From: Frateuria_A sp051900535
GTDB taxonomy: Bacteria > Pseudomonadota > Gammaproteobacteria > Xanthomonadales > Rhodanobacteraceae
Assembly (NCBI RefSeq): GCF_051900535.1
Contig: NZ_JBHZGI010000001.1
Location: 310,001-374,000 of the forward strand
Length of the DNA stretch: 64,000 nucleotides
Direction: 5' to 3'
Position numbers and translations under genes: made by a program. A model generated the notes under the pieces. The model saw only the letters and a program-made list of their open reading frames with translations. It had not been told where the DNA came from and searched no databases. Positions within the stretch are counted from its first letter, which is position 1. The number at the start of each line of letters is the position of its first letter. Shown one piece after another: positions 8,764 to 16,736 of the stretch.

Positions 8764-8840
8764 TGGTGCCCCCGATACGATTCGAACGTACGACCTTCCC
8801 CTTAGGAGGGGGACGCTCTATCCAGCTGAGCTACGGGGGC
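8764..8840 (-). tRNA. tRNA-Arg (anticodon CCT)
   Basis: The cloverleaf reads on the minus strand with acceptor GCCCCCG/CGGGGGC, D arm GCTC..GAGC, anticodon loop CTCCTAA, T loop TTCGAAT, discriminator A and an encoded CCA. It decodes AGG. A single-gene transcription unit with its own terminator. Confidence 0.95.
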
Positions 8841-8921
8841 GCGGCGCGGATTCTGGCATGGATGGCCCCCGCGGCGCGATTCCCGCCATCGGAGTGTCAC
8901 CAAACCGAAAGCGGCGAGAGC

Positions 8922-8986
8922 CTGCAGGAGTGCGCCCCTGCGCGCGACTGCCACGCGCGGGTCGCGCACAGGGTGCGCTCCTGCAG
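8922..8986. repeat. Paired REP-like element with GTAG-type ends
   Basis: A 65-bp imperfect inverted repeat: the outer arms are CTGCAGGAG and CTCCTGCAG, the inner arms GCGCGACTG and GGTCGCGC. It looks like two head-to-head units and is related to the elements at 5965 and 36067. Confidence 0.7.
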
Positions 8987-9015
8987 ACAGTGGGAAAGAG
9001 CCCCCGGACCCACCC

Positions 9016-9024
9016 TGCTAGAAT
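9016..9024 (+). promoter_or_regulatory. Candidate extended -10 promoter of the aldehyde dehydrogenase gene
   Basis: TGCTAGAAT fits an extended -10 box (TGN-TAGAAT) about 55 bp before the start codon. No good -35 hexamer is seen, as expected for an extended -10 promoter. The fabI leader carries the nearly identical TGCTAAAAT. Confidence 0.4.
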
Positions 9025-9078
9025 GGGCGTTTCGCAATTGTCCGGCGCCCCACGTCGCCCGACCCCAAGGAGTCACGC

Positions 9079-10614
9079 ATGTCCCACGATATTCTCAAGG
9101 CGCTCGGCCTGGGCGATTCGCAGTCCGGCACCTACCTCGGCAATGGCGAATGGTCGAAGACGACCGACGCCGGCACGCTCAAGCCGCTGAATCCGGCCAC
9201 GGGCGAGGTGATCGCCAGCGTGCATGCCTCCAGCGCGGCCGACTACGAGACCATCGTCAAGCGCGCGCAGGATGCCTTCAAGGTCTGGCGCACAACCCCG
9301 GCGCCGCAGCGTGGCGAAGCCGTGCGCCTGTGTGGCGAGGCGCTGCGCAAGCACAAGGATGCGCTGGGTTCGCTGGTCGCCCTGGAGATGGGCAAGATCA
9401 AGCCCGAGGGCGACGGCGAAGTGCAGGAAATGATCGACATCGCCGACTTCGCGGTCGGCCAGAGCCGCATGCTGCACGGCTACACCATGCATTCGGAGCG
9501 CCCCGGCCACCGCATGTACGAGCAGTACCAGCCGCTGGGCCTGGTCGGCATCATCAGCGCGTTCAACTTCCCGGTCGCCGTGTGGGCCTGGAACGCCATG
9601 CTGGCCGCGGTCTGCGGCGACGTCTGCATCTGGAAGCCCTCGCCCAAGACCCCGCTCTCGGCGGTCGCCACGATGAAGATCTGCAACGAGGCGCTGAAGG
9701 CCGGCGGCTTCCCGGACATCTTCTTCCTGTTCAACGACGCGGGCACCGAGCTGTCGCAGGCGTTCGTCGACGACAAGCGCATCCCGCTGATCAGCTTCAC
9801 CGGCTCGACCAAGGTCGGCCGCCAGGTCGGCGAGCGCGTGGCGCGCCGCCTGGGCCGTTCGCTGCTTGAGCTCGGCGGCAACAACGCGATCATCCTCGAC
9901 GAAAGCGCGGACCTGAAGCTGGCGATCCCGGGCATCGTGTTCGGCGCCGTCGGCACAGCCGGCCAGCGCTGCACGACCACGCGCCGCCTGTTCGTGCACG
10001 AGGCGATCTTCGACAACGTGCTGGACACGCTCATCGGCGCGTACAAGCAGGTCGAAGGCAAGATCGGCGACCCTACCCAGGCCACCACGCTGATGGGCCC
10101 GCTCAACAGCCCCGAGGCCGTGCAGGGTTACCTGGCCGCGATCGAGAAGGCCAAGGCCGCCGGCGGTACCGTCCGCACCGGTGGCGCGGCGCTGACCGAC
10201 CGCAAGGGCAACTTCGTGCTGCCGACCATCATCACCGGGGTGAAGAATTCCGATGAGGTGGTGCAGACCGAGACCTTCGCGCCGATCCTCTACGTGATGC
10301 CGTTCAAGACGCTCGATGAAGCCATCGAGATGCAGAACGACGTGCCGCAGGGCCTGTCCTCGGCGATCTTCACCAACAACCTGCGCGCGGGCGAGCAGTT
10401 CCTCTCGGCGGCCGGTTCGGATTGCGGCATCGCCAACGTCAACATCGGTACCTCCGGCGCCGAGATCGGCGGCGCCTTCGGCGGCGAGAAGGAAACCGGC
10501 GGCGGTCGCGAATCGGGCTCCGATGCGTGGAAGGCCTACATGCGTCGCCAGACCAACACCATCAACTATTCCGACGCATTGCCGCTGGCGCAGGGCATCA
10601 AGTTCACGGTGTAG
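9079..10614 (+). CDS. amaB: Aldehyde dehydrogenase, ALDH7 (aminoadipate semialdehyde/piperideine-6-carboxylate) type
   Basis: A 511-residue NAD(P)-dependent cytosolic aldehyde dehydrogenase. The general base is Glu264 in LLELGGNN and the catalytic Cys298 lies in TAGQRCTTTRR. The N-terminus (NPATGEVIASV) and the glycine motif FTGSTKVG are standard for the superfamily. The overall style (AFNFPVAVWAWN, GTSGAEIGGAFGGEKETGGGRESGSDAWK) matches ALDH7/antiquitin, whose bacterial members (AmaB/Pcd) oxidise L-piperideine-6-carboxylate/2-aminoadipate semialdehyde in lysine catabolism. No other lysine genes adjoin it, so the symbol is a family-level assignment. AAGGAG lies 8 bases before the ATG. Confidence 0.88.
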   Translation: MSHDILKALGLGDSQSGTYLGNGEWSKTTDAGTLKPLNPATGEVIASVHASSAADYETIVKRAQDAFKVWRTTPAPQRGEAVRLCGEALRKHKDALGSLVALEMGKIKPEGDGEVQEMIDIADFAVGQSRMLHGYTMHSERPGHRMYEQYQPLGLVGIISAFNFPVAVWAWNAMLAAVCGDVCIWKPSPKTPLSAVATMKICNEALKAGGFPDIFFLFNDAGTELSQAFVDDKRIPLISFTGSTKVGRQVGERVARRLGRSLLELGGNNAIILDESADLKLAIPGIVFGAVGTAGQRCTTTRRLFVHEAIFDNVLDTLIGAYKQVEGKIGDPTQATTLMGPLNSPEAVQGYLAAIEKAKAAGGTVRTGGAALTDRKGNFVLPTIITGVKNSDEVVQTETFAPILYVMPFKTLDEAIEMQNDVPQGLSSAIFTNNLRAGEQFLSAAGSDCGIANVNIGTSGAEIGGAFGGEKETGGGRESGSDAWKAYMRRQTNTINYSDALPLAQGIKFTV

Positions 10615-10621
10615 AAGCACG

Positions 10622-10649
10622 TTTGCCCCCGGCCCCGGCCGGGGGCAAA
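10622..10649. terminator. Strong hairpin after the aldehyde dehydrogenase gene
   Basis: TTTGCCCCCGGCC-CC-GGCCGGGGGCAAA is a perfect 13-bp stem starting 8 bases after the stop codon. There is no T tract, so it may act as an mRNA 3' stabiliser or a weak terminator. Confidence 0.6.
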
Positions 10650-10670
10650 GGTTTGACAGGACCGGACGTC

Positions 10671-10744
10671 ATTCCCGCGAAGGCGGGAATCCGCCTTCGC
10701 TACCCTTGATTCCAGAGCACAATGGATTCCCGCTTTTGCGGGAA
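10671..10744. repeat. Pair of ATTCCCGC palindromic repeats
   Basis: ATTCCCGCGAAGGCGGGAAT (10671-10690) and ATTCCCGCTTTTGCGGGAA (10726-10744) are two palindromes with the same ATTCCCGC/GCGGGAAT arms, 35 bp apart. They are like the short ATTCCC-N-GGGAAT repeats known from many proteobacteria, for example dRS3 in Neisseria. Confidence 0.75.
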
Positions 10745-10795
10745 AAACGCCGGCGGCTTTGCCGTCAAGCCGGCACAACAGCGAGGACCGACGCC

Positions 10796-11098
10796 ATGAA
10801 CGCACTGCCTCCCGTCCATCGCACCACCAGCGCCATGGCCGTGGTCAGCCTGGTTTCCGGGATAGCTGCCTGGAGCGTGCTGCCGCTGGTCGGCGCCATC
10901 GTGGCGATCGTCTGCGGCCACCTCGCGCGTGGCGAGATCCGCCGTTCGCAGGGCCAGATCGAAGGCGACGGCCTGGCGGTCGCTGGCCTGGTGCTCGGCT
11001 ATGTGCAGCTGGCTTTCGGTTTCATCGTGCTGCTGTTCGCCATCGCCGCGATCGTGCTCGGCCTGTCGATCGGCTTCGGCGCCTCGCTCTTCCACTGA
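10796..11098 (+). CDS. DUF4190-type small membrane protein
   Basis: A 100-residue protein with two hydrophobic helices (about 17-42 and 62-95) separated by a charged loop containing HLARGEIRRSQ and GDGLAVAGLVLGY, the usual DUF4190 pattern. Function is unknown for the family. The start at 10796 is taken because the frame upstream overlaps the repeats and the dehydrogenase 3' end. The next gene starts one base after its stop, so the two are probably co-translated. Confidence 0.75.
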   Translation: MNALPPVHRTTSAMAVVSLVSGIAAWSVLPLVGAIVAIVCGHLARGEIRRSQGQIEGDGLAVAGLVLGYVQLAFGFIVLLFAIAAIVLGLSIGFGASLFH

Positions 11099-11099
11099 C

Positions 11100-11864
11100 A
11101 TGCGCGATTGCGCCTTCGATTTCGCCGGCTACCGCGTGCTGGTCGCCGGCGGCAGCAAGGGCATCGGCCGCAGCATCGCGCTGGGTTTCGCCCAGGCCGG
11201 CGCGGCGGTATCGATCTGCGCTCGCGGCGAACGGGCGCTGGAGGCGACGCGGCAGGAGCTGGCGGCCTTCGGCCACGCCACGCACGCGGCCCGCTGCGAC
11301 CTTTCCCACGCGCACGACATCGCCACCTACGTCGCCGGCGCTGCCGAAACGCTGGGCGGCATCGATGTACTGGTCAACAACGCCAGTGGCTACGGTTTCA
11401 GCGACGACGACGAAAGCTGGGTCCGCGGTTTCGAAGTGGACCTGATGGCCGCCGTGCGGGCCTCGCGCGCCGCCCTGCCCCACCTCGAAACTTCGCCGCA
11501 CGCCTCGATCCTGCACACCAGCTCCATCGCCGCCTTCCACCCGCGGCGCAACGGTGCGCCGTATGCCGCGGTGAAGGCGGCGCTCAGCCAGTACACCACC
11601 TCGCAAGCGCTGGCCCTTGCCGGGAAGCGCGTTCGCGTCAACGCCATCGCGCCCGGTTCCATCGAGTTCCCGGACGGATTGTGGGATCGCCGCCGCCGCG
11701 AAGAACCGGCGATCTACCAGTCCACGCTCGCGAAGATCCCGTTCGGACGCTTCGGCGCGCCGGAAGAAATCGCCCACGCCGCCCTGTTCCTCGCCTCGCC
11801 CTACGCCGCATGGATCACCGGGCAGACGTTGTGCGTGGACGGCGGCCAGGGCCTCAACGGATAA
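11100..11864 (+). CDS. SDR-family oxidoreductase
   Basis: A 254-residue short-chain dehydrogenase/reductase: cofactor motif GGSKGIG at 17-23, NNASG at 93-97, catalytic Ser141/142, Tyr155 and Lys159 (YAAVK), and a C-terminal GQTLCVDGGQG. All catalytic residues are present, so it should be an active NAD(P)H oxidoreductase of the 3-oxoacyl-ACP-reductase-like classical type. The substrate is unknown. It follows the DUF4190 gene by one base and precedes pyrD by three, so it belongs to a DUF4190-SDR-pyrD-murB run. Confidence 0.88.
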   Translation: MRDCAFDFAGYRVLVAGGSKGIGRSIALGFAQAGAAVSICARGERALEATRQELAAFGHATHAARCDLSHAHDIATYVAGAAETLGGIDVLVNNASGYGFSDDDESWVRGFEVDLMAAVRASRAALPHLETSPHASILHTSSIAAFHPRRNGAPYAAVKAALSQYTTSQALALAGKRVRVNAIAPGSIEFPDGLWDRRRREEPAIYQSTLAKIPFGRFGAPEEIAHAALFLASPYAAWITGQTLCVDGGQGLNG

Positions 11865-11867
11865 GCC

Positions 11868-12905
11868 ATGTACGACCACATTCGCCCGCTGCTGTTCGCG
11901 CTCGATGCCGAGACCGCGCACCGGCTTACCCTCTACGCGCTGGGCGTGGCCCATCGCAGCAACCTCGGCCGCTTCGTCGCCAAGGCGCCGGAGGACCTGC
12001 CGGTCACGGCGTTCGGCATCCGCTTCCCGAACCCGGTGGGGCTGGCCGCCGGCCTGGACAAGAATGCCGCGCATATCGACGAGCTGGGCGCGCTGGGGTT
12101 CGGCTTCCTCGAGGTAGGCACGGTCACGCCGCGCCCGCAGCCAGGCAACCCCAAGCCGCGCATGTTCCGTCTGCGCGACCACGAGGCGATCATCAACCGG
12201 CTGGGCTTCAACAACGAAGGCGTCGATGCGCTGGTGCGCAACGTGGAGTCGTCCCGCTACCGCGGCGTGCTGGGGATCAACATCGGCAAGAACAAGGACA
12301 CGCCCAACGAGCGCGCGGTCGACGACTACCTGTTCTGCCTCGAACGCGCGTACCGGCACGCCAGCTACATCACGGTCAACATTTCCTCGCCCAACACCCA
12401 GGGCCTGCGCGACCTGCAGGAAGAGGCCACGCTGCGGCGCTTCATCGAAACGCTGCGCGAGGCGCAGGAGCGGCTGGGCAGCCAGGCCGGTGCGCGCAAG
12501 CCGATGCTGCTGAAGATCGCGCCCGATCTCGCCGAGACCGAACTCGACGGCATGGCCGAGGTGCTGCGCACCGCCGGCATCGACGGCTTGATCTGCACCA
12601 ACACCACGATCGACCACAGCGCGGTGGCGGGCGACCCGCACGGGCAGGAGGCGGGTGGTCTCTCCGGCAAGCCGCTGTTTGCCCGGTCGACCGAAGTACT
12701 GCGCGGCATGCGGGCGCGATTGGGCCCGGCCGTGCCGATCGTCGGCGTCGGCGGCATCCTCGATGGCAGCGACGCGGTGGAGAAGCTCGACGCCGGCGCG
12801 AACCTGGTGCAGGTGTACTCGGGCCTGATCTACCGAGGTCCGCGCCTGGTCGCCGAATGTGTCGATGAAATCCGTCGCCAGCGTGGAGCATTCCATGCTG
12901 GCTGA
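11868..12905 (+). CDS. pyrD: Dihydroorotate dehydrogenase (quinone), class 2
   Basis: A 345-residue FMN enzyme at the inner membrane that oxidises dihydroorotate to orotate with ubiquinone in pyrimidine synthesis. The N-terminal amphipathic region (residues 1-40) is the class 2 membrane/quinone-binding extension. Typical motifs follow: NPVGLAAGLDKN, INRLGFNNEG, NISSPNTQGLR with the catalytic serine, KIAPDL, TNTT and GVGGI. The last 11 bases overlap the murB start. Confidence 0.96.
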   Translation: MYDHIRPLLFALDAETAHRLTLYALGVAHRSNLGRFVAKAPEDLPVTAFGIRFPNPVGLAAGLDKNAAHIDELGALGFGFLEVGTVTPRPQPGNPKPRMFRLRDHEAIINRLGFNNEGVDALVRNVESSRYRGVLGINIGKNKDTPNERAVDDYLFCLERAYRHASYITVNISSPNTQGLRDLQEEATLRRFIETLREAQERLGSQAGARKPMLLKIAPDLAETELDGMAEVLRTAGIDGLICTNTTIDHSAVAGDPHGQEAGGLSGKPLFARSTEVLRGMRARLGPAVPIVGVGGILDGSDAVEKLDAGANLVQVYSGLIYRGPRLVAECVDEIRRQRGAFHAG

Positions 12906-13935
12906 GCGCATCGACATGGGCGGCTACACACTGATCGAGAACGCGCCGCTGGTCGCGCGCAACACGCTGCGCGTGGCGGCTCGCGCGCGGCTGCTGGCCG
13001 AAGTCCGCGACGCGACCAAGTTGCCCGAACTGCTGGATTTCCCGGCCGTGCGCGGCGACCCGCTGCTGGTGCTGGGCGAAGGGAGCAACCTGCTGCTCAC
13101 CGGGGATTTCGACGGCACGGTCATCGCCATGGCCACCCGTGGCGTGCAGGTCGAACAGGACGGCGAGGTCGCACACATCGCGGTCGCCGCCGGCGAGCGC
13201 TGGGACGACTTCGTGCGCTGGACGTTGGGCCAGGGTTTCGCGGGCCTGGAAAACCTTATCCTGATCCCGGGCACGGTCGGCGCCGCGCCGATCCAGAACA
13301 TCGGCGCCTACGGCACCGAGGTCGCCGAGTTCATCCAGAGCGTGGAGGCCTGGGACATCAATGAGCGCCGCGTCGTCTCGCTCGACAACGCCGCCTGTGC
13401 CTTCGCCTACCGCAATTCGCTGTTCAAGCGCGAGCCCGGCCGCTACATCGTTACCGCGGTGCGGTTCGCCCTGCCCCGCGCGCACGCGTTGCGGCTGGAC
13501 TACGCCGGCATCCGCGAGGAACTGGCGCGCATGGGTGTGGACAAGCCCGCGCCCTTCCACGTGGCCGAAGCCGTGGTGCACCTGCGCACCCGCAAGCTTC
13601 CCGACCCCGCCGTGATCGGGAACGCGGGCAGTTTCTTCAAGAATCCGGTCGTCGATGCCGCGCTGGGCGACTCGCTCAAGCGAGGGCACCCCGAGCTGGT
13701 CGCCTGGCCCGGCGGCGACAGCCGCTGGAAACTCTCCGCCGCCTGGCTGATCGAAGCCGCAGGCTTCAAGGGCTGCCGTGACGGCGACGCCGGCATCTCC
13801 AACCGCCACGCCCTGGTGCTGGTCAACCACGGCCACGCCAGCGGCGCCGAACTGTGGACATTGGCGCAGAAGGTGATCGCGGGCGTGGAGGCGAAATTCG
13901 GCGTCAGGCTCGAGCCGGAGCCGGTCGTGGTCTGA
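12895..13935 (+). CDS. murB: UDP-N-acetylenolpyruvoylglucosamine reductase (type I)
   Basis: A 346-residue FAD enzyme that reduces UDP-GlcNAc-enolpyruvate to UDP-MurNAc in the cytoplasm (peptidoglycan precursor pathway). The FAD-binding segment has GEGSNLLL and GTVGAAPIQNIGAYG. Domain 3 carries RNSLFK and the catalytic GNAGSFFKNP; the late WLIEAAGFKG motif is also present. I chose the ATG at 12895 because GGAG sits 6 bases upstream; 12916 is another possible start. It overlaps pyrD. Confidence 0.95.
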   Translation: MLAERIDMGGYTLIENAPLVARNTLRVAARARLLAEVRDATKLPELLDFPAVRGDPLLVLGEGSNLLLTGDFDGTVIAMATRGVQVEQDGEVAHIAVAAGERWDDFVRWTLGQGFAGLENLILIPGTVGAAPIQNIGAYGTEVAEFIQSVEAWDINERRVVSLDNAACAFAYRNSLFKREPGRYIVTAVRFALPRAHALRLDYAGIREELARMGVDKPAPFHVAEAVVHLRTRKLPDPAVIGNAGSFFKNPVVDAALGDSLKRGHPELVAWPGGDSRWKLSAAWLIEAAGFKGCRDGDAGISNRHALVLVNHGHASGAELWTLAQKVIAGVEAKFGVRLEPEPVVV

Positions 13936-13956
13936 GGCGATCTTCCGCGGGAAAGA

Positions 13957-13985
13957 AAAGGCCACGCAACGCGTGGCCTTTTTTA
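13957..13985. terminator. Bidirectional terminator between murB and the Bax-inhibitor gene
   Basis: AAGGCCACGC-AAC-GCGTGGCCTT with TTTTTT on the plus side and A-rich sequence before it on the other side, placed between two convergent genes. Confidence 0.9.
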
Positions 13986-14002
13986 TTGCCTATCGAGCGC
14001 GC

Positions 14003-14758
14003 TTAACGGCGCGCCTTGGACAGCAGCCGCAGGAGCTCCATGTACAGCCATACCAGCGTCACCATCAGCGCGAACGCGCCGTACCACTCCATGTACTTCG
14101 GTGCGCCCGCCTGCGTGCCGCGCTCGATCAGGTCGAAATCCAGCGTCAGGTTGAGCGCCGCCAGGCCGACGACCAGCAGGCTGAAGCCGATGCCCAGCAG
14201 GCCGGACTCGTGGATGAAAGGCATCTGGATGCTGGTGAACGCGCGAAGCCCGATGTCCACCAGGTACAGCAGCACGATGGCACCGGTCGCCGCGACCACG
14301 CCCGTGCGGAACCGGTCGGTGACCTTGATCACCCGGGTGCGGTAGAGCACCAGCATCACCGCCAGCACGCCCGCGGTCAGCATAACCGCCTGCAGCACGA
14401 TGCCGGGGTAGCGCAGCTCCATGAAGGCCGAAATGCCGCCGAGTGCGAAGCCCTCGGCGATCGCGTACAGCGGCGCGGTGATGCCCGACCACTGGCGAAG
14501 GAAGGTGCTGGCGAGTGCCAGCACGAAGCCGACGATCAGGCCGCCCCACATGAAGGGCGCGATGGCCGCGAAGGCGCCGGCGACGTCGCCGGTGGCGACC
14601 AGCGTGTCGAAGCGGTGCCAGGTCCAGCCACCGGTGACCAACGCCAGCAGGAGCAGCAGGCCGGTCTTGGCCACGGTGCCGTTCAGCGTCATGCGGTCGC
14701 CTTCGGCGAACAGGCCCTGGAAGGTGTTCTCGCGCAGTACCGGGTTGCTGGAGCGCAT
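14003..14758 (-). CDS. Bax inhibitor-1/YccA family membrane protein
   Basis: A 251-residue protein with seven predicted membrane helices after a short N-terminus (MRSSNPVLRENTF), typical of the YccA-like branch of the Bax-inhibitor-1 (TMBIM) superfamily. Members are proposed to be calcium-leak channels or modulators of membrane proteolysis; in E. coli YccA interacts with FtsH. No operon partner is evident: it is convergent with murB, and the Fsr-like gene starts upstream on the same strand with a 46-bp gap. Confidence 0.85.
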   Translation of the reverse strand: MRSSNPVLRENTFQGLFAEGDRMTLNGTVAKTGLLLLLALVTGGWTWHRFDTLVATGDVAGAFAAIAPFMWGGLIVGFVLALASTFLRQWSGITAPLYAIAEGFALGGISAFMELRYPGIVLQAVMLTAGVLAVMLVLYRTRVIKVTDRFRTGVVAATGAIVLLYLVDIGLRAFTSIQMPFIHESGLLGIGFSLLVVGLAALNLTLDFDLIERGTQAGAPKYMEWYGAFALMVTLVWLYMELLRLLSKARR

Positions 14759-14804
14759 GGATTCCCTCGTTCGTCAGTTCGCGCGGTGCGCGGATGCCGT
14801 CATC

Positions 14805-16049
14805 CTAGCGCGCCGGAAGACCTCCGCGCTGCGTATCCCGCGGCTTCGGCCGGTCCAGCTCCGGCAGGAACACCGTGATCAGGCCCATCAGTGGCAGGAA
14901 CGCGCACAGGCGGTAGACGTACTCGATGCCGTGCGCGTCGGCCAGCTGGCCCAGCACCGCCGCGCCGATGCCGCCCATCCCGAAGGCGAGCCCGAAGAAC
15001 AGTCCCGAAACCATGCCCACGCGCCCGGGCAGCAGCTCCTGCGCGTAGACCAGGATCGCCGAGAACGCCGAGGACAGCACCAACCCGATCACCACGCTCA
15101 GCACGCCTGTCCAGAACAGGCTGGCGTGCGGAAGCAGCAGCGAGAACGGCGCCACGCCCAGGATCGAGATCCAGATCACCGACTTGCGCCCGATCCGGTC
15201 GCCTACCGGACCGCCGATCAGCGAGCCGGCAGCCACCGCAGCCAGGAACACGAACAGGTGCGTCTGCGCGCTCTGCACCGACACGCCGAATCGGTGGATC
15301 AGGTAGAAGGTGTAATAGCTGGAAAGGCTCGCCAGGTAGAAATACTTGGAGAAGATCAGCAAGCCCAGGATCAGCAGAGAAAGCACCACGCGATTGCGCG
15401 AGGGAATCACCAGCGCATGGTGCCGGCGACTGCCGTTCCGGCTGGCATGGTGGACGCGGTACCAGCCACTCACGCGCAGCAGCACGGTGATGGCCAGCAA
15501 TGCCGCCAGCGAGAACCAGGCCACGCTGCCGCGCCCATGGGGCACGATGATCCAGGCCGCCAGCAACGGTCCCAGCGAGGAGCCGGTGTTGCCGCCGACC
15601 TGGAACAACGACTGCGCCAGCCCGTGTCTCCCGCCTGAGGCCATCCGCGCCACCCGCGAGGCTTCCGGATGGAACACCGACGAGCCGGTACCCACGAGCG
15701 CGGCGGCGACCAGCAGCACGGAGAAGTCGGGCGCCACCGCGAGCAGCAACAGGCCGCACAGGGTGAAACCCATGCCGACCGGCAGCGAATACGGCATCGG
15801 CCGCCGGTCACTCGCCACGCCCACCAGCGGCTGCAGCAGTGACGCGGTGAGCTGGTAGGTCAGCGTGATCAGGCCGACCTGGCCGAAGCTCAAGGCGAAG
15901 CCGCTCTTGAGGATCGGATAGATCGCCACGATCAGCGACTGGATCATGTCGTTGAGCAGGTGCGAGAAGCTGATGGCGCCGAGCACGGCAAAGGCGGTGC
16001 GCGGCTCCGCGGGCAAGGCGGCGGCGACGGGTTCGGCGCGGGTCTGCAT
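14805..16049 (-). CDS. MFS exporter, fosmidomycin-resistance (Fsr) type
   Basis: A 414-residue inner-membrane transporter with 12 predicted helices. The opening FSHLLNDMIQSLIVAIYPIL, and GSSVFHPEASRVARMASGGRHG around residue 120, are hallmarks of the Fsr-like branch of the MFS (drug:proton antiport). The likely role is efflux of a small antibiotic or toxic metabolite; the real substrate is unknown. The upstream region on its coding side is the long gene-free stretch 16050-16736. Confidence 0.88.
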   Translation of the reverse strand: MQTRAEPVAAALPAEPRTAFAVLGAISFSHLLNDMIQSLIVAIYPILKSGFALSFGQVGLITLTYQLTASLLQPLVGVASDRRPMPYSLPVGMGFTLCGLLLLAVAPDFSVLLVAAALVGTGSSVFHPEASRVARMASGGRHGLAQSLFQVGGNTGSSLGPLLAAWIIVPHGRGSVAWFSLAALLAITVLLRVSGWYRVHHASRNGSRRHHALVIPSRNRVVLSLLILGLLIFSKYFYLASLSSYYTFYLIHRFGVSVQSAQTHLFVFLAAVAAGSLIGGPVGDRIGRKSVIWISILGVAPFSLLLPHASLFWTGVLSVVIGLVLSSAFSAILVYAQELLPGRVGMVSGLFFGLAFGMGGIGAAVLGQLADAHGIEYVYRLCAFLPLMGLITVFLPELDRPKPRDTQRGGLPAR

Positions 16050-16736
16050 CGGGCGGGGTCCGGGGGAGCGCGGCCTGGAGCCGCGGCGCGCACTCTAGAG
16101 CGTGAGGCGGTCGTTCGTATACCCGCTTGCGGCCGATTCGGGGCGGCTTTCCGGGTTCCGCACTGGGCTTTCCATGCGCCCTTGGGCACCTTCCCCGCAC
16201 GCGGGAAACCGATCGCGCCCGCGCCTACGCGGGGAGTATGTCGTCGGCCGGATGGGGGAAGGCTCGCCTCAGCGCACCGAAGCGAACACCTAACGCCTCA
16301 ACCCGAACTCTTCGGCCGCCCGCCCGGCGCGCAGCCGGGCGGTACGAATCGCCGCGGCCAGGCGCCCGCCTGGCAGGCGCGTCTGCTTGCCCTTGCGTGG
16401 TCTCCTGGCATTGGGCGCCGCGCTGTTCCGACGCGCCGACGCATGCATCGTCGGCAGCGTGCCGCGTGTCGCGCTCTCGCCCGGAAGCACGTGCCGGCCG
16501 TCCGCCCCCCGACGCGCTCGCCCGCCGATGCCGATCGCCTTCCGACCGGGATCGCCTGCGCGCTTCGAACCTGCCTTTGCCACCATGCGATGCCACCCTG
16601 TGCTGGTTGGGAGGGGCATGCTGCGCAGCGCGGCGTGAAACGGCGGGCAAAGCTTCGTTGGGTGCGCATTCGACGCGACGGTGGCCGCGCCGCGTTCCCG
16701 ATTGACCGCCTGCGGACGCCACCGGATCATGGCCGG
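16050..16736. other. 687-bp gene-free region with paired hairpins
   Basis: No frame in this stretch gives a recognisable protein. It holds the upstream regions of the Fsr-like gene (minus) and the mechanosensitive channel gene (plus). Two strong hairpins lie side by side: CGCCCGGC-GCGCA-GCCGGGCG (16321-16341) and GCCAGGCG-CC-CGCCTGGC (16357-16374). I see no tRNA, terminator T tract or known riboswitch. It may hold long leaders, a structured RNA or a decayed gene. Confidence 0.5.

Noticed and set aside
10316..10795. Long frame leading into the DUF4190 protein
   Set aside because: It overlaps the end of the aldehyde dehydrogenase in another frame and the palindromic repeats; the real start is 10796.
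15960..16736. In-frame 5' extension of the mechanosensitive channel gene
   Set aside because: The signal peptide begins at 16737; upstream residues are Arg/Pro/Ala-rich with no similarity pattern, so the extension is chance.
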